NCBI GenBank assembly: GCA_021029095.1
Contig: JAJOHG010000030.1
Span: 248,001 to 312,000 of the forward strand
Length of the DNA stretch: 64,000 nt
Origin: Phellopilus nigrolimitatus
Lineage: Eukaryota > Basidiomycota > Agaricomycetes > Hymenochaetales > Hymenochaetaceae
Direction: 5' to 3'
Numbering within the stretch: position 1 is the stretch's first letter; every line of letters starts with the position of its first letter. Under the pieces are notes generated by a model. The model ran no database searches. It worked only from the letters and a program-made list of their open reading frames with translations, and was not told the DNA's origin. Of this stretch, positions 36,544 through 47,361 are shown one piece after another. The translations under genes and the position numbers were made by a program.

Positions 36544-37858
36544 ATGGCTTCTGCTACCAAGTGGGACGCGCGGTCAGTACACGCTCTCGCCACCGGTTTT
36601 TCTCCGCCTTTTTTTTGCTCATTTGCGTCGATTTTTTCTGCGTGTCTTCCAGCTATGTTGACGCCAAGGTCCCTCACGACCTCCCGTACTACTCCAAGTG
36701 CATGCTTGGTGGTGTTCTTGCTTGTGGGTTCACTCATGCCGGCATCACCCCTCTCGATGTGACAAAATGTAACATGCAGGTACGTGTATCGTTTATCTCC
36801 TTCCTTTTTTCCTTCTTAGTTTGTCGATCGTGGCGATCCAAATGGTCTCATACTACTGTCTATCTGGCGGATCATCTTATTTTACTTTATTGTGTCTCAT
36901 CCTTACCCCCACATCTGACGCTTGGATGTTTTGCAGGTCGACCCCGGCAAGTTTAAGGGCCTTACCTCTGGTCTTGCGACTCTGGTCCGCGAAGAGGGTC
37001 AGAACGGTATCTGGAAAGGTGTCGGCCCCACATTTGTCGGTTACTCGCTCCAGGGCATGTTCAAGTACGGTCTGTACGAGGTCTTCAAGGACGCTTACTC
37101 GAACGTCGCTGGCGAGGAGAACTCCAAGAAGTACAAGTCGCTCATCTGGCTCGCTGGTTCCGCGTCGGCCGAGGTTTTCGCGGACATCGCGCTCTGCCCG
37201 CTCGAGATGACCAAGGTCAAGATTCAGACATCGCCAGCTGGCACATTCCCCACCGCGTTCGGTCCTGCGCTCAAAGAGATGAGCAAGCTTAAGGCTGAGA
37301 CGCGCTACCCCTTCGGTTCGATAGTTCCTCTGTGGTCCCGTCAGGTGCGTTTCTTTCACCCAAAGACCTTAACTTGGTTATTATGTGTCTTACGCAATGC
37401 GTACATTCATTGGCACTGCCACTTGTAGATCCCGTACACAATGGCCAAGTTCTTCTTCTTCGAGAAGATCGTCTCGCTGTTCTACACGCACGTCTTTACG
37501 AAGCCGAAGAGCGAGTACTCGAAGAACACGCAGCTCGGTGTTACCTTTGCGTCTGGTTACCTCGCCGGTGTCGTCTGTGCGGTCGTCTCGCACCCCGCAG
37601 ACTCGCTCGTCTCGTTGATGGGCAAGCAGGCAAACAAGGGCAAGGGTGTCGGTCAGATCGCTAGCGAAGTCGGCATTGCGAACCTTGCGACCAAGGGTCT
37701 TGGCACGCGTGTTCTCATGATCGGTACTCTGACTGGTAAGTACCGCTCCGAGCTATTAAATGTCTCATGCATAAGCTCATTATGTGACAGGCTTCCAGTG
37801 GTGGATCTACGACACCTTCAAGTCTACCATGGGCATGGGCACGACCGGCGGCAAGTAA
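36544..37858 (+). CDS. MIR1: Mitochondrial phosphate carrier
   Basis: Exons 36544..36572, 36653..36779, 36937..37344, 37429..37735, 37791..37858; 939 nt, 312 residues. Three mitochondrial-carrier repeats are visible: GITPLDVTKCNMQ, ALCPLEMTKVKIQ and SHPADSLVSLMGKQ carry the Px[DE]xx[KR] signatures (the third with HPADSL). YYSKCMLGGVLACGFTHAG and GVGPTFVGYSLQGMFKYGLY are typical of the phosphate/H+ symporter of the inner membrane. Codon use is strongly biased, as in highly expressed genes. Confidence 0.95.
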
Positions 37859-38561
37859 ATTGCAGCATCATACCCTCCCAAAACCTAGCGGATCTCTGCT
37901 TTCGTTTATGTTACATGTTGTTGTTTATAGCCTTTACTTGTCCACATTTGAATGCCATAGACGACCTCGATACAATTTCGAAGTTTGTGATAAAGTGAGA
38001 AACACGGATGCGATAAACTAGATTGCTTGTCAAAGCCTCAAAGAGCCCCTACTTTCTTCGCTTTACGAGACAGCGGCGGTAGGTTGATATTGTAATACAC
38101 TCTGGGCAAGATCTGCGTATGTTTAAGGCGTAGTAGTTTATTTTTCCAATGGTTTTTCTTAATCCCCGTCCTTGTCTGTCTAATTGCACTTGCCGTCACT
38201 GCGACATACCTACCGCTAAAATTCTTCCTGAGGACAGACATAGATACGGCAGACATAGATACGGCAGTGATGCTTAGATTTGACTGTCGGAGTAGCACGA
38301 ATTTATGAAGGTCATTATATCTCGACTTGCTCCGATAAGGCTGCAAGCATTTCCTCCGCTATTTCCTCACTCTGACAACCTCTGTCGGAGCGCCTTGCAT
38401 TGAGTCTCGAGAGCTCAAGCAAAAGTCCCAACTTCTGCAGAGGTTTATCAGAGGTTTCTGCTTAGTAAGTATATTCAGGGTCTCGGCGTTCAAACTTGAC
38501 CTTCCCTTTTCAGTTGCCGCACCGATCTACCAAATCGACCCCTCAAGACAACGACGACGAG
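37859..38561. other. Intergenic region with a 15-bp direct repeat
   Basis: AGACATAGATACGGC occurs twice in tandem (38236..38250 and 38251..38265). The right part is the eL37 promoter and 5' UTR. No gene seen. Confidence 0.5.
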
Positions 38562-39325
38562 ATGGTGAGTGCATTCCGGCCGTATCTGCGTGCAGGACGT
38601 CCAGAAGAGGCTGCTGGGGGTCAAGGGGTGTGGTTGGGAGGTCCGAGAGGGGCGTAGGGGCGGTGGAACGGGGTGGATGGTGTGTCGGGCCTCTGGATGT
38701 CCTGCATCTGACGGAAGGCGAAAACGGCTTGCTGACGCTCTGCTTGCCTTCTCTTCTCTCTCTAGACAAAAGGTCTGCTTTGCTATAAGTCTACAGTATG
38801 GGAGGAGACAATGCTGACTGACATGATTCATATTTGATTTCGGCGTGAAGGTACCTCGTCCTTTGGGTGCGTCTCCTCTGCTATTTTCCCTTCCGCCTGC
38901 TTCAATTCTCACCGCGACGACCTGCAGTAAGCGCCACACCAAGTCGCACACGCTGTGCCGCCGCTGCGGGAACCGCGCGTTCCACAAGCAGCACAAAAGT
39001 GCGTTTCTCAGCCCTTTTCCCGCTGCTTTTTTCAAGCGCCCGGCTGAACTCGGCCTTTTTTTTCGTTCTGGACAGCCTGTGCGCAGTGCGGGTACCCGTC
39101 TGCGAAGATCCGGTCGTTCGAGTGGGGCCTGAAGGCGAAGCGCCGCAAGACGACGGGCTCGGGCCGCATGCGCCACCTCAAGGGCGTTTCGCGCCGCTTC
39201 AAGAACGGCTTCAGGTGCGTTCACCCTGTTCTCCCCTCATTTTACATATTTGTTCACCCTTCTCTTGCTCCGGCAGGGAAAACACCTCCGCTGTAAAGAG
39301 GAAGCCGGCGTCGGCCGAGGCCTAA
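38562..39325 (+). CDS. RPL37: 60S ribosomal protein eL37
   Basis: Six exons: 38562..38564, 38766..38772, 38851..38866, 38928..38998, 39076..39214, 39277..39325; 285 nt, 94 residues. The first exon is just the ATG, the second 7 nt (ACAAAAG) and the third 16 nt, together giving MTKGTSSFG. The rest reads [40 protein letters not shown] and [12 protein letters not shown]. The four Cys of the C-x2-C...C-x2-C zinc ribbon are present. Confidence 0.94.
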
Positions 39326-40650
39326 ACATCCCCTTTCGTCCCTCCCCTCTTCTCTTCCCTCCCTCTTCTGCTGGTGTACTACTGTCACTATGTGCGGGGG
39401 TCGCGTCGGGTCCTATGCCTCTCGTCGATCATGAATATGTATTTCCCACCCACACGCCTTCCGCACTGCACAAAATATGACCGCTTCCGTCGTGACCTAC
39501 GTATGCTTTTTTCGATCGTCTTCGTGCTTTGGCCTGTGTGATAAGTGTGGACCTTTTACATCGGTATGGCAAGCTGCGATGTTGGGGAAATTTTGGAAGC
39601 CGCGAGTTCCCTTGTCAGGCCTCCTGGGTAGCTTTGCCATACCCCGCACGGATCTCGGGATACTGTACTCTCTGCATTCCAACGGTTGCTTTTTAAGTGA
39701 GAGACGCGTCAACCGGCATCCGTCCTTGCACGGATCTCGAGATTCTGCGCGTCTCATTTCCAACCACTGCCTTTACTTGACAGACACTGCAACTGTCAGA
39801 ATCATATCGTCAACATTTGTGACTGCGCCCCGGCGGTGCTGCCCAACGCAGGAGAAGTGTATTTTGCAAAAACACAATTCGCAATCCGCAATCCGCAATC
39901 CGCAGTGCACTGCAAGCAAAAATCTCAGATGTCACTATGTAGATTGAATTCTTTGGGTAACACGGGTTTTTCTAAGTACAAGCATATCGCTGACAACGCG
40001 ATTGCTGGTAGAAGCTGATAATCGAGGTCGGTCTGCATTGTGCAGCGCCATTGCTATTCGCGTTCACATCGAGAGAAAATCAAACAAAAGAGGAAAAGAA
40101 AAGAAAAAGGAAATGCATTGAAAAATCTATCCGAGACACGCATTAGGGCGCCATGCATCACAGACGAAAGTGCACTAGGTAGGTAGGTAGGTAGGTAGGT
40201 ACGGACTACTAGTACTTGTGTAAGGTATGTAGAGCGTACGTGCGCAATGGAGTAGCGGAAGAGATGCAAGTGGGGGGGAAGGCGTCGGGTGCTGGACGGC
40301 TGGTTATGGCGAGATATAGATAGACGCGAGGCGGAGTGGTGGGGGGCCGCGCAGGATGGTGGTGTACAGTGCAAATGCTAGATGGATAGGTAGATGGGCT
40401 GAGATGAAAAGTAGAGGGGGGTGGATGGGTCGGTAGGCAAAAGGGGGGAAGGGGAGAAAAAGAACAACAAATAGTTAGAAGCTGGGTGTGAAAGGCTTAA
40501 AGACGGCGGGCCGGGCGGAATGAAAAAAAAGGAGAAGGGAGGAGAATGTGAAAAGGAGGGGGGAGGATAGGATAGGTGAGGAGAGAAAGAACCAACAAAG
40601 TCAATGTGAAATATGACGGAGTTGTATAAATGCTGAAACGACCGAACGGA
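39326..40650. other. 1.3-kb region without a gene
   Basis: Left part is the eL37 3' UTR. Right part is purine-rich (G/A runs at 40,440-40,600) and includes a microsatellite; it is probably the 3' UTR of the next gene. Confidence 0.5.
40176..40200. repeat. (TAGG)n microsatellite
   Basis: About six perfect TAGG units in a row. Confidence 0.9.
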
Positions 40651-42088
40651 TCACGCAAGGGCGACCAGCGGGAGCCTCATCTTGCGCCCCTGCGGCTTCC
40701 CGCGCTCCCGGCTGTTGGGGGACGGAACAGAAAGCTCGCGCGGGCCGGGCGAGGAGGGCGACGGGGGCGCATCTAATTCGGCGCATCTAGAAGACCGGGA
40801 AGGCGAGGCACTCGGTATGCACAGGGGCGCTCGGCTCTTCGGCCGCGAGGGGGACGGCGAGGAGGGCGCGAGGCCGGCTGTGGGAGGGGGAGACGGCGGG
40901 GGCGTCGGCGTGGACGGCGTCTGCTTCGCGGCGGGGGGATGCACCGGCTGGCATACAGGCAGGAACGCAGGCTTTTGGCCGCCCTGCCTCCGCGCGCTCG
41001 GACAGGCGCAGGGCCAGCCCGCTCCCTCGTCCTCGTGCTCTTCCTCGCCCGACTCCTCGCCCGATGAAACCTCGTGCGGCGCGGCCAGCCCCAGCTTGCG
41101 CTCGAGCCCGAGCGACCCGCTCCCGCCGACGCCCACAAACGCCCCGGGGCCCTCGTATGTCGAGTACGCGCCCGGGTGGCGGGGGGCGGACGGCCCTGGC
41201 GGGGGCGACGCGCTGGCCGGGCGGACGGGGCTGCTGTAGCAGCTCGCGCTCGGCGCCGCGGACGGGGACGGGGCCGCGCAGGGCGTCTCGAGGAGTGGGA
41301 GGAAGGCGAAGTGCCGCGCGCGCGCGGTCGGGGGCGGCGCGGGGATGGACGTCACGAGCGGGCGCGGCGGCGTGTCCGGCGGCGAGGGCGTCTGCAGGAG
41401 GTGCTGCGTGCCCGCGCCGCGCGCGTGCGGCGCGCCTGCGTGCGCTGCGGCGTTGCTCGGGTGCAGCGCGCACGACTTGGCGTGGCCGTGCAGCCCGTGT
41501 GCGCGCGCGCCGGCGTCTGCGCTGAAGACCCGGCAGAGGCACGCGTCGGAGAAGGAGAGGCCGATGGGGGTCGTGGAGGGCAGCGGGGGGCTGCCGGGGG
41601 TCTGCGGCGAGGCGGAGCGGGGCGAGGAGGGCGAGGCCGGGGACACGGGGGACGCCGTGGCGGCGGCGGCGGCGGACTCGGGGAGCAGGGGGAGGAGGGT
41701 CAGGGGCACGTGGGAGAGGATGCGCGAGCTCGTGCCGCTCGCCTTGGAGGCGCGCGCGCTCGCACGGGCAGCTGCGATCTGCATCTGCTTGAGCTCGAGG
41801 ATGTCACTAATTCGGATTTGGCCCGATAAGATTAGCAAGGTGCTTTCTTGTATAGAAATACGGCACGTACTCGTAGGAGAGCTTCGGGGTCACGTCGACG
41901 GAGGACCTGTCCCAGTCGTCTGCGATGTGGACCTCGTCTGCGTCTTTCTCGAGAAAGCTGACGGTGCGGGAACAGGTCGGGCGACACGGCTGGCCTGGGG
42001 CTGCGAGAGAAGATAAATTCTCATCTGAGGACAGAGATTGAGGGGTGGATGCGCCACTGGATCGTTTGAGGCAGCTCTTGAATTTCAT
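40651..42088 (-). CDS. Pro/Ala/Ser-rich protein with N-terminal RVxF-type motif
   Basis: Exons 41871..42088 and 40651..41806, 457 residues. The N-terminal domain reads SRTVSFLEKDADEVHIADDW then DRSSVDVTPKLSYDDILELK; RTVSF fits the RVxF docking motif for protein phosphatase 1. The rest is disordered and very GC-rich, with a Cys/His patch (SDACLCRVF, HGLHGHAKSCALHPS), an acidic run (SGEESGEEEHEDE) and a basic C-terminus (SRERGKPQGRKMRLP). A PP1-regulatory role is inference from the motif alone. High GC produces long open frames on the other strand, which I treat as shadows. Confidence 0.75.
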
Positions 42089-43212
42089 GGAAAGGACTTG
42101 TGCTGCTCAGCTGCTCTCACAAGCAGGAAGAGCGAATCGGAGTCGTATGAGGGCGGTCGTGTGCGGCCGTAGACGTTCAGGATCGGTGTGGGCAAGTCTG
42201 GCAAGAGCAGCCGCCCAAGGTGCAAAAACTTTGTAGGTCTCGGGTGAAACCGGATGGCGGGTATCAGCTAGTGGCGCTCTCAACCTCCGAGTCAGATTGG
42301 CGAACAATTGGGCAAGATGCTAGTGGTGAGAGAAAGAGCGAGTGTGGAATATATAGAGTCCATGACTGCATCGTCGAACGATTCAGTTGTGCCGTGACAT
42401 CGTGCACTGGCATCCGCAGACTTTCAATTTTACCCGCACGCACACCTATTCCAATTCCATGTCCGCCAATCACTACCTTTACAGCTTCGCTAGACTGCTA
42501 GCTCCCAGTGTCTCAGTCATCTTGCGATGAAATACAACTCAGCAGTGCACAGATGAAAGGATACGAAAATGGTCTCAGCAAGCGAAAATACATTCCCATG
42601 ACCTCTTCTTCGCGCTCCGCACCACTCTTCCGCCTTCCGTCGCGGCTGATCCGTATTGCAATTTCATGTCGTCGACGTCCTCTATCTTCTCGTGACTCCA
42701 TGTGCTCTGTTCTCGTGAGATGCTGTGGATATCTCTCCAAAGAACAAATTAACTTGGAAGCATTGCCGTTTATCAATTCGACCTGCTCGTCGTATCACTG
42801 CTTGTTTTTTTTTACCTAATGCAATGATGAGACGTAGTTCCCACATGCAGTACGTACATTATTTTCTTATTGGTACGGTCCGTATCAATGTGTTCCAATT
42901 CTGACCAGACTTTAGGTCGATACAATGCGGTACGTATCCCTATCAGCATCCACATAATATTGCATATTATGTCTACAGGCTCCGTGCACAACTCGAACAC
43001 CTTTGCCTATCACGCGCAGAAGTGAAGGGCAGTTTGGAACTGAGAAAATTCTGCGGCTTTCTCTTCTCCATTCATTTTGGGGCTTGGACAATGCTGGAAA
43101 TTCAAACTTGTAGGTTCGAGTTGACTGTGTCATTTCTGAACAAAATTCCTTTGCATCTTGTGCTGTCTAATTGTTAAAATAAATAAACATAATAATAATA
43201 ATAATAACAAAA
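42089..43212. other. Intergenic region leading into transposon-rich DNA
   Basis: Promoter side of the RVxF gene. From about 43,100 rightward the sequence turns AT-rich, with an (AAT)n tract at about 43,186-43,207. Confidence 0.5.
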
Positions 43213-43638
43213 TACAGTTGATTATCTCATGATAAATAAGCTACTAATGCATAAATCTATTAATGCATAGAAAATGGTGGGTCCTGACGTCGTGCCCGCG
43301 TTAATATGCACAAAGTCTACTATTTAATAATGCATAAGAGTTTGGAGAGTTTATGCATTAGCATAGCTATATAGGCAATTTTAGAAAAATTGGTCTCCAC
43401 TGTTACTTCGGGGACAATGTTCCAGGATTACGCTTTAAAAGGTGTAAGTTTCGGAGTTTCTATGGCTCTGTCATGACTACAATATGCCAAATTCGGATGG
43501 TACCGAGCTTAGTCACTCTGTATAACAAGAAATAAATCATTTAGAAATCATTTAAGCGTACTGTATTTACTATTGCATATTATCTATTAATGCGTAGGAA
43601 ATATTGGAACGGTATGCATTATGAGATAATCAACTGTA
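43213..43638. mobile_element. TA-flanked MITE with 16-bp TIRs (Tc1/mariner or pogo type)
   Basis: The ends are TA-CAGTTGATTATCTCAT and the exact inverse ATGAGATAATCAACTG-TA, so the TIR is 16 bp within a TA duplication, typical of Tc1/mariner-pogo elements. Total about 426 bp. The interior holds repeated TAATGCATA-type motifs and no coding frame, so it is non-autonomous. Similar TGCATTA motifs continue to about 43,980, possibly a related decayed copy. Confidence 0.75.
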
Positions 43639-44152
43639 CTAGTAAATTAAATTAGAAATAATACTGAATATTCTTGTACTGCATAAATCTGACAATACAT
43701 AGCCTTTGAGTGGAATCGATGTTATGCATTATAATAATTTCAAATTAATTCAAAGTTATTGGCGTCTCCGATGACCGCAAAATTGCTTATGCTTGTGACT
43801 TTGCCTCACTATAGAATGCATTTTCTCCACATCAGCAAAACTATTTTCAGCTTAGCCGAATTGACATGCATTAGAGTGCTTACGTGATCTTATTTATGTC
43901 TTACCAACTTGAAATACGGGCGCTAAGCGGCGGTAAGCAGGCTAAGCACTTATAAAATGTGACATGCATTAGCTCATTGCGTGCTTACCAACTTGCAACA
44001 CTTTGTACAAGCCAAATAAGACATCTTAAGTAAATTTATGTTTTGCTGATGCAATATGCAACTGGATCTAAATGCCAACGGCGATTCGACTCATAAGATA
44101 GACACTTCTGCCTTCTGGGTGCACCCTTCTTTCCCTCTCTCAATACTCCAAC
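43639..44152. other. AT-rich upstream region of the F-box gene
   Basis: Contains two copies of CTTACCAACTTG (about 43,910 and 43,984) and scattered TGCATTA motifs. No gene. Confidence 0.45.
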
Positions 44153-44532
44153 ATGTCGAACATACCAAACAAAAGCCTCCTTCCAAACCTTCCTGCAGAA
44201 CTGCTCACTGGAGTCGTGTGCAAATGCGATCTGAAAGATGTCGCCCACATGAGAGGTGTATGTTGGGACCCTACTTTATACAAAGATCACTTATGAATGT
44301 GCTCCTTCTTAGACATGCAAGTGCATAAAGAATGTCTGTGACTCGCCTCAAGTGCAAAAATATCTCCTGCAGAGCCTGGATGTCACGCGGGCACCCAACA
44401 TCACTCCATATGATCGCCTAGATAGCCTTTTACCAGACCAAATGTGTTCCAAATTTGCTGAGGCTGTTGGATCCTCACACAGATGGCTAACGTCTGGCAA
44501 GGACAAGAGATATGCTCAGGAAGCATCACTAC
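44153..44532 (+). pseudogene. F-box protein gene, 5' part (split by copia insertion)
   Basis: Exon 1 (44153..44257) reads MSNIPNKSLLPNLPAELLTG then VVCKCDLKDVAHMRG, an F-box motif near the N-terminus. After a 55-nt intron, exon 2 from 44313 reads TCKCIKNVCDSPQVQKYLLQ and runs to the LTR at 44533, right after the target duplication ACTAC. The frame continues at 60634 (see the 3' part). F-box proteins bind Skp1 and recruit substrates to SCF ubiquitin ligases. The insertion must disrupt the protein unless the whole 16-kb element is spliced out. Confidence 0.8.
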
Positions 44533-44784
44533 TATCAGATAATTAGTATTACTCATGGTCACTTACGGTCTCTTAGTCAGTTTCTATTGTCTTACTCATG
44601 TTGCTCGCTCAGCACTGTATCGCATCATTATTGCGACATCTCTTTTGCTTACTGATCATGTAGCCCTTGGGTATATAAGGGCAGCTACTCCTGTACGAAT
44701 ATACAAGTACTCTGAAGCCTCTGATCTGTGTGATCTCTCTGCGCTGCCGCTTTACCTAAGAAATACCTTTGTGGATTTCTATTA
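44533..44784 (+). repeat. 5' LTR of the copia element
   Basis: Starts TATCAGATAATTAG and ends GATTTCTATTA. It differs from the 3' LTR at only two positions I could find, both transitions (about 44536 and 44621). Confidence 0.92.
44672..44678 (+). promoter_or_regulatory. LTR TATA box
   Basis: TATATAA in GGGTATATAAGGGC inside the LTR, about 110 bp before the LTR end; the same site occurs in the 3' LTR. Likely start region for genomic RNA. Confidence 0.55.
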
Positions 44785-44795
44785 GGTTATGAGCC
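44785..44795 (+). other. Primer-binding site complementary to tRNA-Met anticodon loop
   Basis: GGTTATGAGCC abuts the 5' LTR. Its complement GGCTCATAACC is the anticodon stem-loop of initiator tRNA-Met, so priming would use a cleaved half tRNA as known for Drosophila copia and yeast Ty5. Confidence 0.7.
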
Positions 44796-44832
44796 TTGGG
44801 CTCTGAGGCGCGCTTTGTACTTCGCTTAGCTT

Positions 44833-45623
44833 ATGAAACTTATTCGTCACAATCAAACCGTCACACTCGCATATACGACCTCTCGACCTCGACTCACATC
44901 TCGTCTTCACCTCGCTCAGACTGGGACTCCCATTGACCCGTGGATCCCTATTTCAAACGACCTACTTGAGGCGTTACAAGACACTCCCGACGATCTCATC
45001 CAGTTTCAGCCTAGACAGGTTGACTTCGACACACGTGTAGCTGCGTATCAAGCTAACTCGTTCAATTGGCTGTTTGATTGGGATATTTTCGCTGAGTTCC
45101 TCGCATTTATCCCTACACCTGTTATCGCTACTGCACCAGCCCAGCCACCACTCACCTATCGTCGAATTCTCACAATGGTTGAAGTCGCAAAAGTTTTCTC
45201 TGATGTCGAACAGCTTAAGCCCGACGGCTCGAATTACCGACCGTGGATCGCTCGCATCAGGCAATGCGCTCGAGCAGCAGGCGGCCGAGCCCTGCTTATT
45301 GGACCACCGGCTGCCAATGATGCGGCCATGGTTAGCCTGGACGATCAGCTCGTCGCTGCGATCAATGGGAAGCTTCCAACACAAGTTTTCCTGAAGGTTA
45401 TGACCTTCGAACACGCTCACGAAGTCCTTACGGTTTTGGAGCGCGATTATAATGTCGTTAACCAGACCGTTGAGGCAGTCACCGAAGCTAAGCTATACCA
45501 ACTCAAATGTCATGATGATAAAGGAATTGATAAGCACATCGATCAAATGCTTGACGTTCGCAGTAAACTTGCGGAATTTGGCCGCAACGTATCCGACGAA
45601 ACTTTCATCAACGCGCTCTCGGC
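44833..45623 (+). pseudogene. Copia Gag, first segment
   Basis: Open from 44833 (MKLIRHNQTV) with a second plausible start at 45175 (MVEVAKVFSDVEQLKPDGSN). Contains YRPWIARIRQCARAAGGRAL and VTEAKLYQLKCHDDKGIDKH, the copia Gag (UBN2-type) pattern. Interrupted after INALSA by MITE 1; the last 8 bases are its target duplication. Confidence 0.85.
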
Positions 45624-46009
45624 TAGGGCATAGCACAGGTTGATCCGCGGGTTTTAGCATTTTGCTCATAGCACGACACAGTCAGCTCCAAATTTAATGA
45701 TCTTATATGCGAGATGTGCGCATGAATATTGTCCACAATATGCAAAAACCCCCGTAAGGATTGGTGCAGTATTGATAGCACAAACGGCAAACGAGTCATC
45801 AAAACCCGTGGGTATCAGTACCCACGGGTCTTGATGACTCGTTTGCCTCTCCTGCTACCAATACTGCACCAATCCTTACGGGGTTTTTTGCATATTGTGG
45901 ACATTAGTCATGCGCACATCTCGCATATAAGATCATTAAATTTGGAGCTGACTGTGTCGTGCTATGAGCAAAATGCTAAAACCCGCGGATCAACCTGTGC
46001 TATGCCCTA
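45624..46009. mobile_element. Palindromic hAT-like MITE 1 (386 bp)
   Basis: The whole element is nearly one inverted repeat: TAGGGCATAGCACAGGTTGA at the left and its inverse at the right, with the hairpin centre near 45,817 (ACCCGTGGGTATC/AGTACCCACGGGT). It is flanked by the 8-bp duplication CTCTCGGC (45616..45623 and 46010..46017). The 8-bp duplication and TAGGG terminus fit the hAT superfamily. No coding capacity. Confidence 0.88.
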
Positions 46010-46017
46010 CTCTCGGC

Positions 46018-46178
46018 CTCGGTACCGGAGAGCTATCGCGACGTCATCCAAAGTCTAAAGGGCAATATCGATACCGTGAATGCAATCATCATCGCTCAAA
46101 TGGCGGCCATCAACCAGAACGTACCGGCCGGCCAGCAACCAATTCAGCCCCAGACGCGCGCTTTCACTGCCACCGAGG
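46018..46178 (+). pseudogene. Copia Gag, second segment
   Basis: Without MITE 1 and one duplication the frame continues SVPESYRDVIQSLKGN, MAAINQNVPAGQQPIQPQTR, TATEV up to MITE 2. Confidence 0.82.
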
Positions 46179-46186
46179 TAGTAAAC

Positions 46187-46551
46187 TAGGGCATAGCACG
46201 GGTCGATCCCTGGGTATTAGCATTTTGCTAATAACACAACGAGTTCGGCTTCGATTCGAATGATCTTACATGCGTTATGTGCGCATCGTTAACGTCTAGA
46301 GCATACAAAAATACACATTTAAATTGGTACATTATTGACAGCGCTAAAGGCAAACGGGTCATCAAAACCCGCATCGACGGGTATTGATGACCCGTTTGCC
46401 TCTAGTGCTGTAAATAATGCATTAATCGAAACACATTTTTTGCATTCCGTAGCAATTAACGATGCGCACATAACGCATGTAAGATCATTCGAATCGAAGC
46501 CGAACTCGTTGTGTTATTAGCAAAATGCTAATACCCAGGGATCGACCCCTA
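46187..46551. mobile_element. Palindromic hAT-like MITE 2 (365 bp)
   Basis: Same family type as MITE 1 (left end TAGGGCATAGCACGGGTCGA) but clearly diverged. The 8-bp duplication TAGTAAAC is at 46179..46186 and 46552..46559. The right terminus lacks about 9 bases corresponding to CATAGCACG of the left TIR, so the ends are asymmetric. The hairpin centre is near 46,378. Confidence 0.87.
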
Positions 46552-46559
46552 TAGTAAAC

Positions 46560-47361
46560 GCATTACGATCGAAAGCCGCCTCCAAGACCGTCTTAGCGAA
46601 GTCAGGTCAGCGCAAGGAGGAGCAGGCGAATTATTCCGGAGGAGGCCGCGGCCGCGGAGGAGGTCGTGGCAGAGGATCCGGACGAGGCGGCCGTGGTGGA
46701 CGTGGTCGCGGAGGAGGCCAGGGTCATGGCCAGCGCGATGGCAAGTCCGACGATTCCAGCAAGAAATGCTACAACTGCTCTGGTTTCGGTCACTTCGCCA
46801 ACAAATGTCCTTCGCCAAAGCGAAAGCGCGAATCGGCCAGCGAAGCGACAGACGACAAGTCGAAGAAGAAAGACGACAAGAAGGACGACAAGAAGGAGGA
46901 GAACAAGTTGACGGCTGCATCAGCTTCTGCTGCGTTTATCGAGGAGCTACCCGACAATGCCTGGCTGTGTGCCACCGAGGAGCAAGCCTCTGCGGCATCG
47001 ACTTACCGCATCGACGCCTTTGATTCCGCGGCAACCCTCCATCTCACGCTGGAGATTAATCGGCTTTACAATGTCCAGCTCACCGAGCCCATCACTATTC
47101 GCACGGCCAATGGCCAATATTTCGAGTCGACACATTCTGGAGACATGGACGTCACTGTCCCTTGCAAGGACAAACAAAATGTCATGAAGCTGAGTGACGT
47201 TCGCTATGCGCCGGATTTACACTCTACGCTTATTTCGGTCCCGAAGCTTGATAAAGCGGGCTACACGTGTCTCTTTAGTCGAGGACACTTGTGGATCAAG
47301 AACCGGGTCGGCACTATCATCGCCGACATCGCTCTCCAGAACGACTTGTACGCTATTCGCT
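46560..47361 (+). pseudogene. Copia Gag C-terminus, zinc knuckle and protease region
   Basis: Frame resumes with NALRSKAASKTVLAKSG, an RGG-like run, the zinc knuckle CYNCSGFGHFANKC and a Lys/Asp-rich linker (SKKKDDKKDDKKEENK). The protease-like part reads FDSAATLHLTLEINRLYNVQ and DVRYAPDLHSTLISVPKLDK. The catalytic triplet expected as DSG reads DSA here, which would weaken or abolish the protease. The frame stops at YAIRWHR, where the first 5.08-kb element inserted. Confidence 0.85.

Noticed and set aside
40680..41830. Long open frames on the plus strand opposite the RVxF gene
   Set aside because: The region is very GC-rich, which opens all frames; the minus-strand frame has a splice-consistent start and a conserved-looking N-terminus, the plus-strand ones do not.
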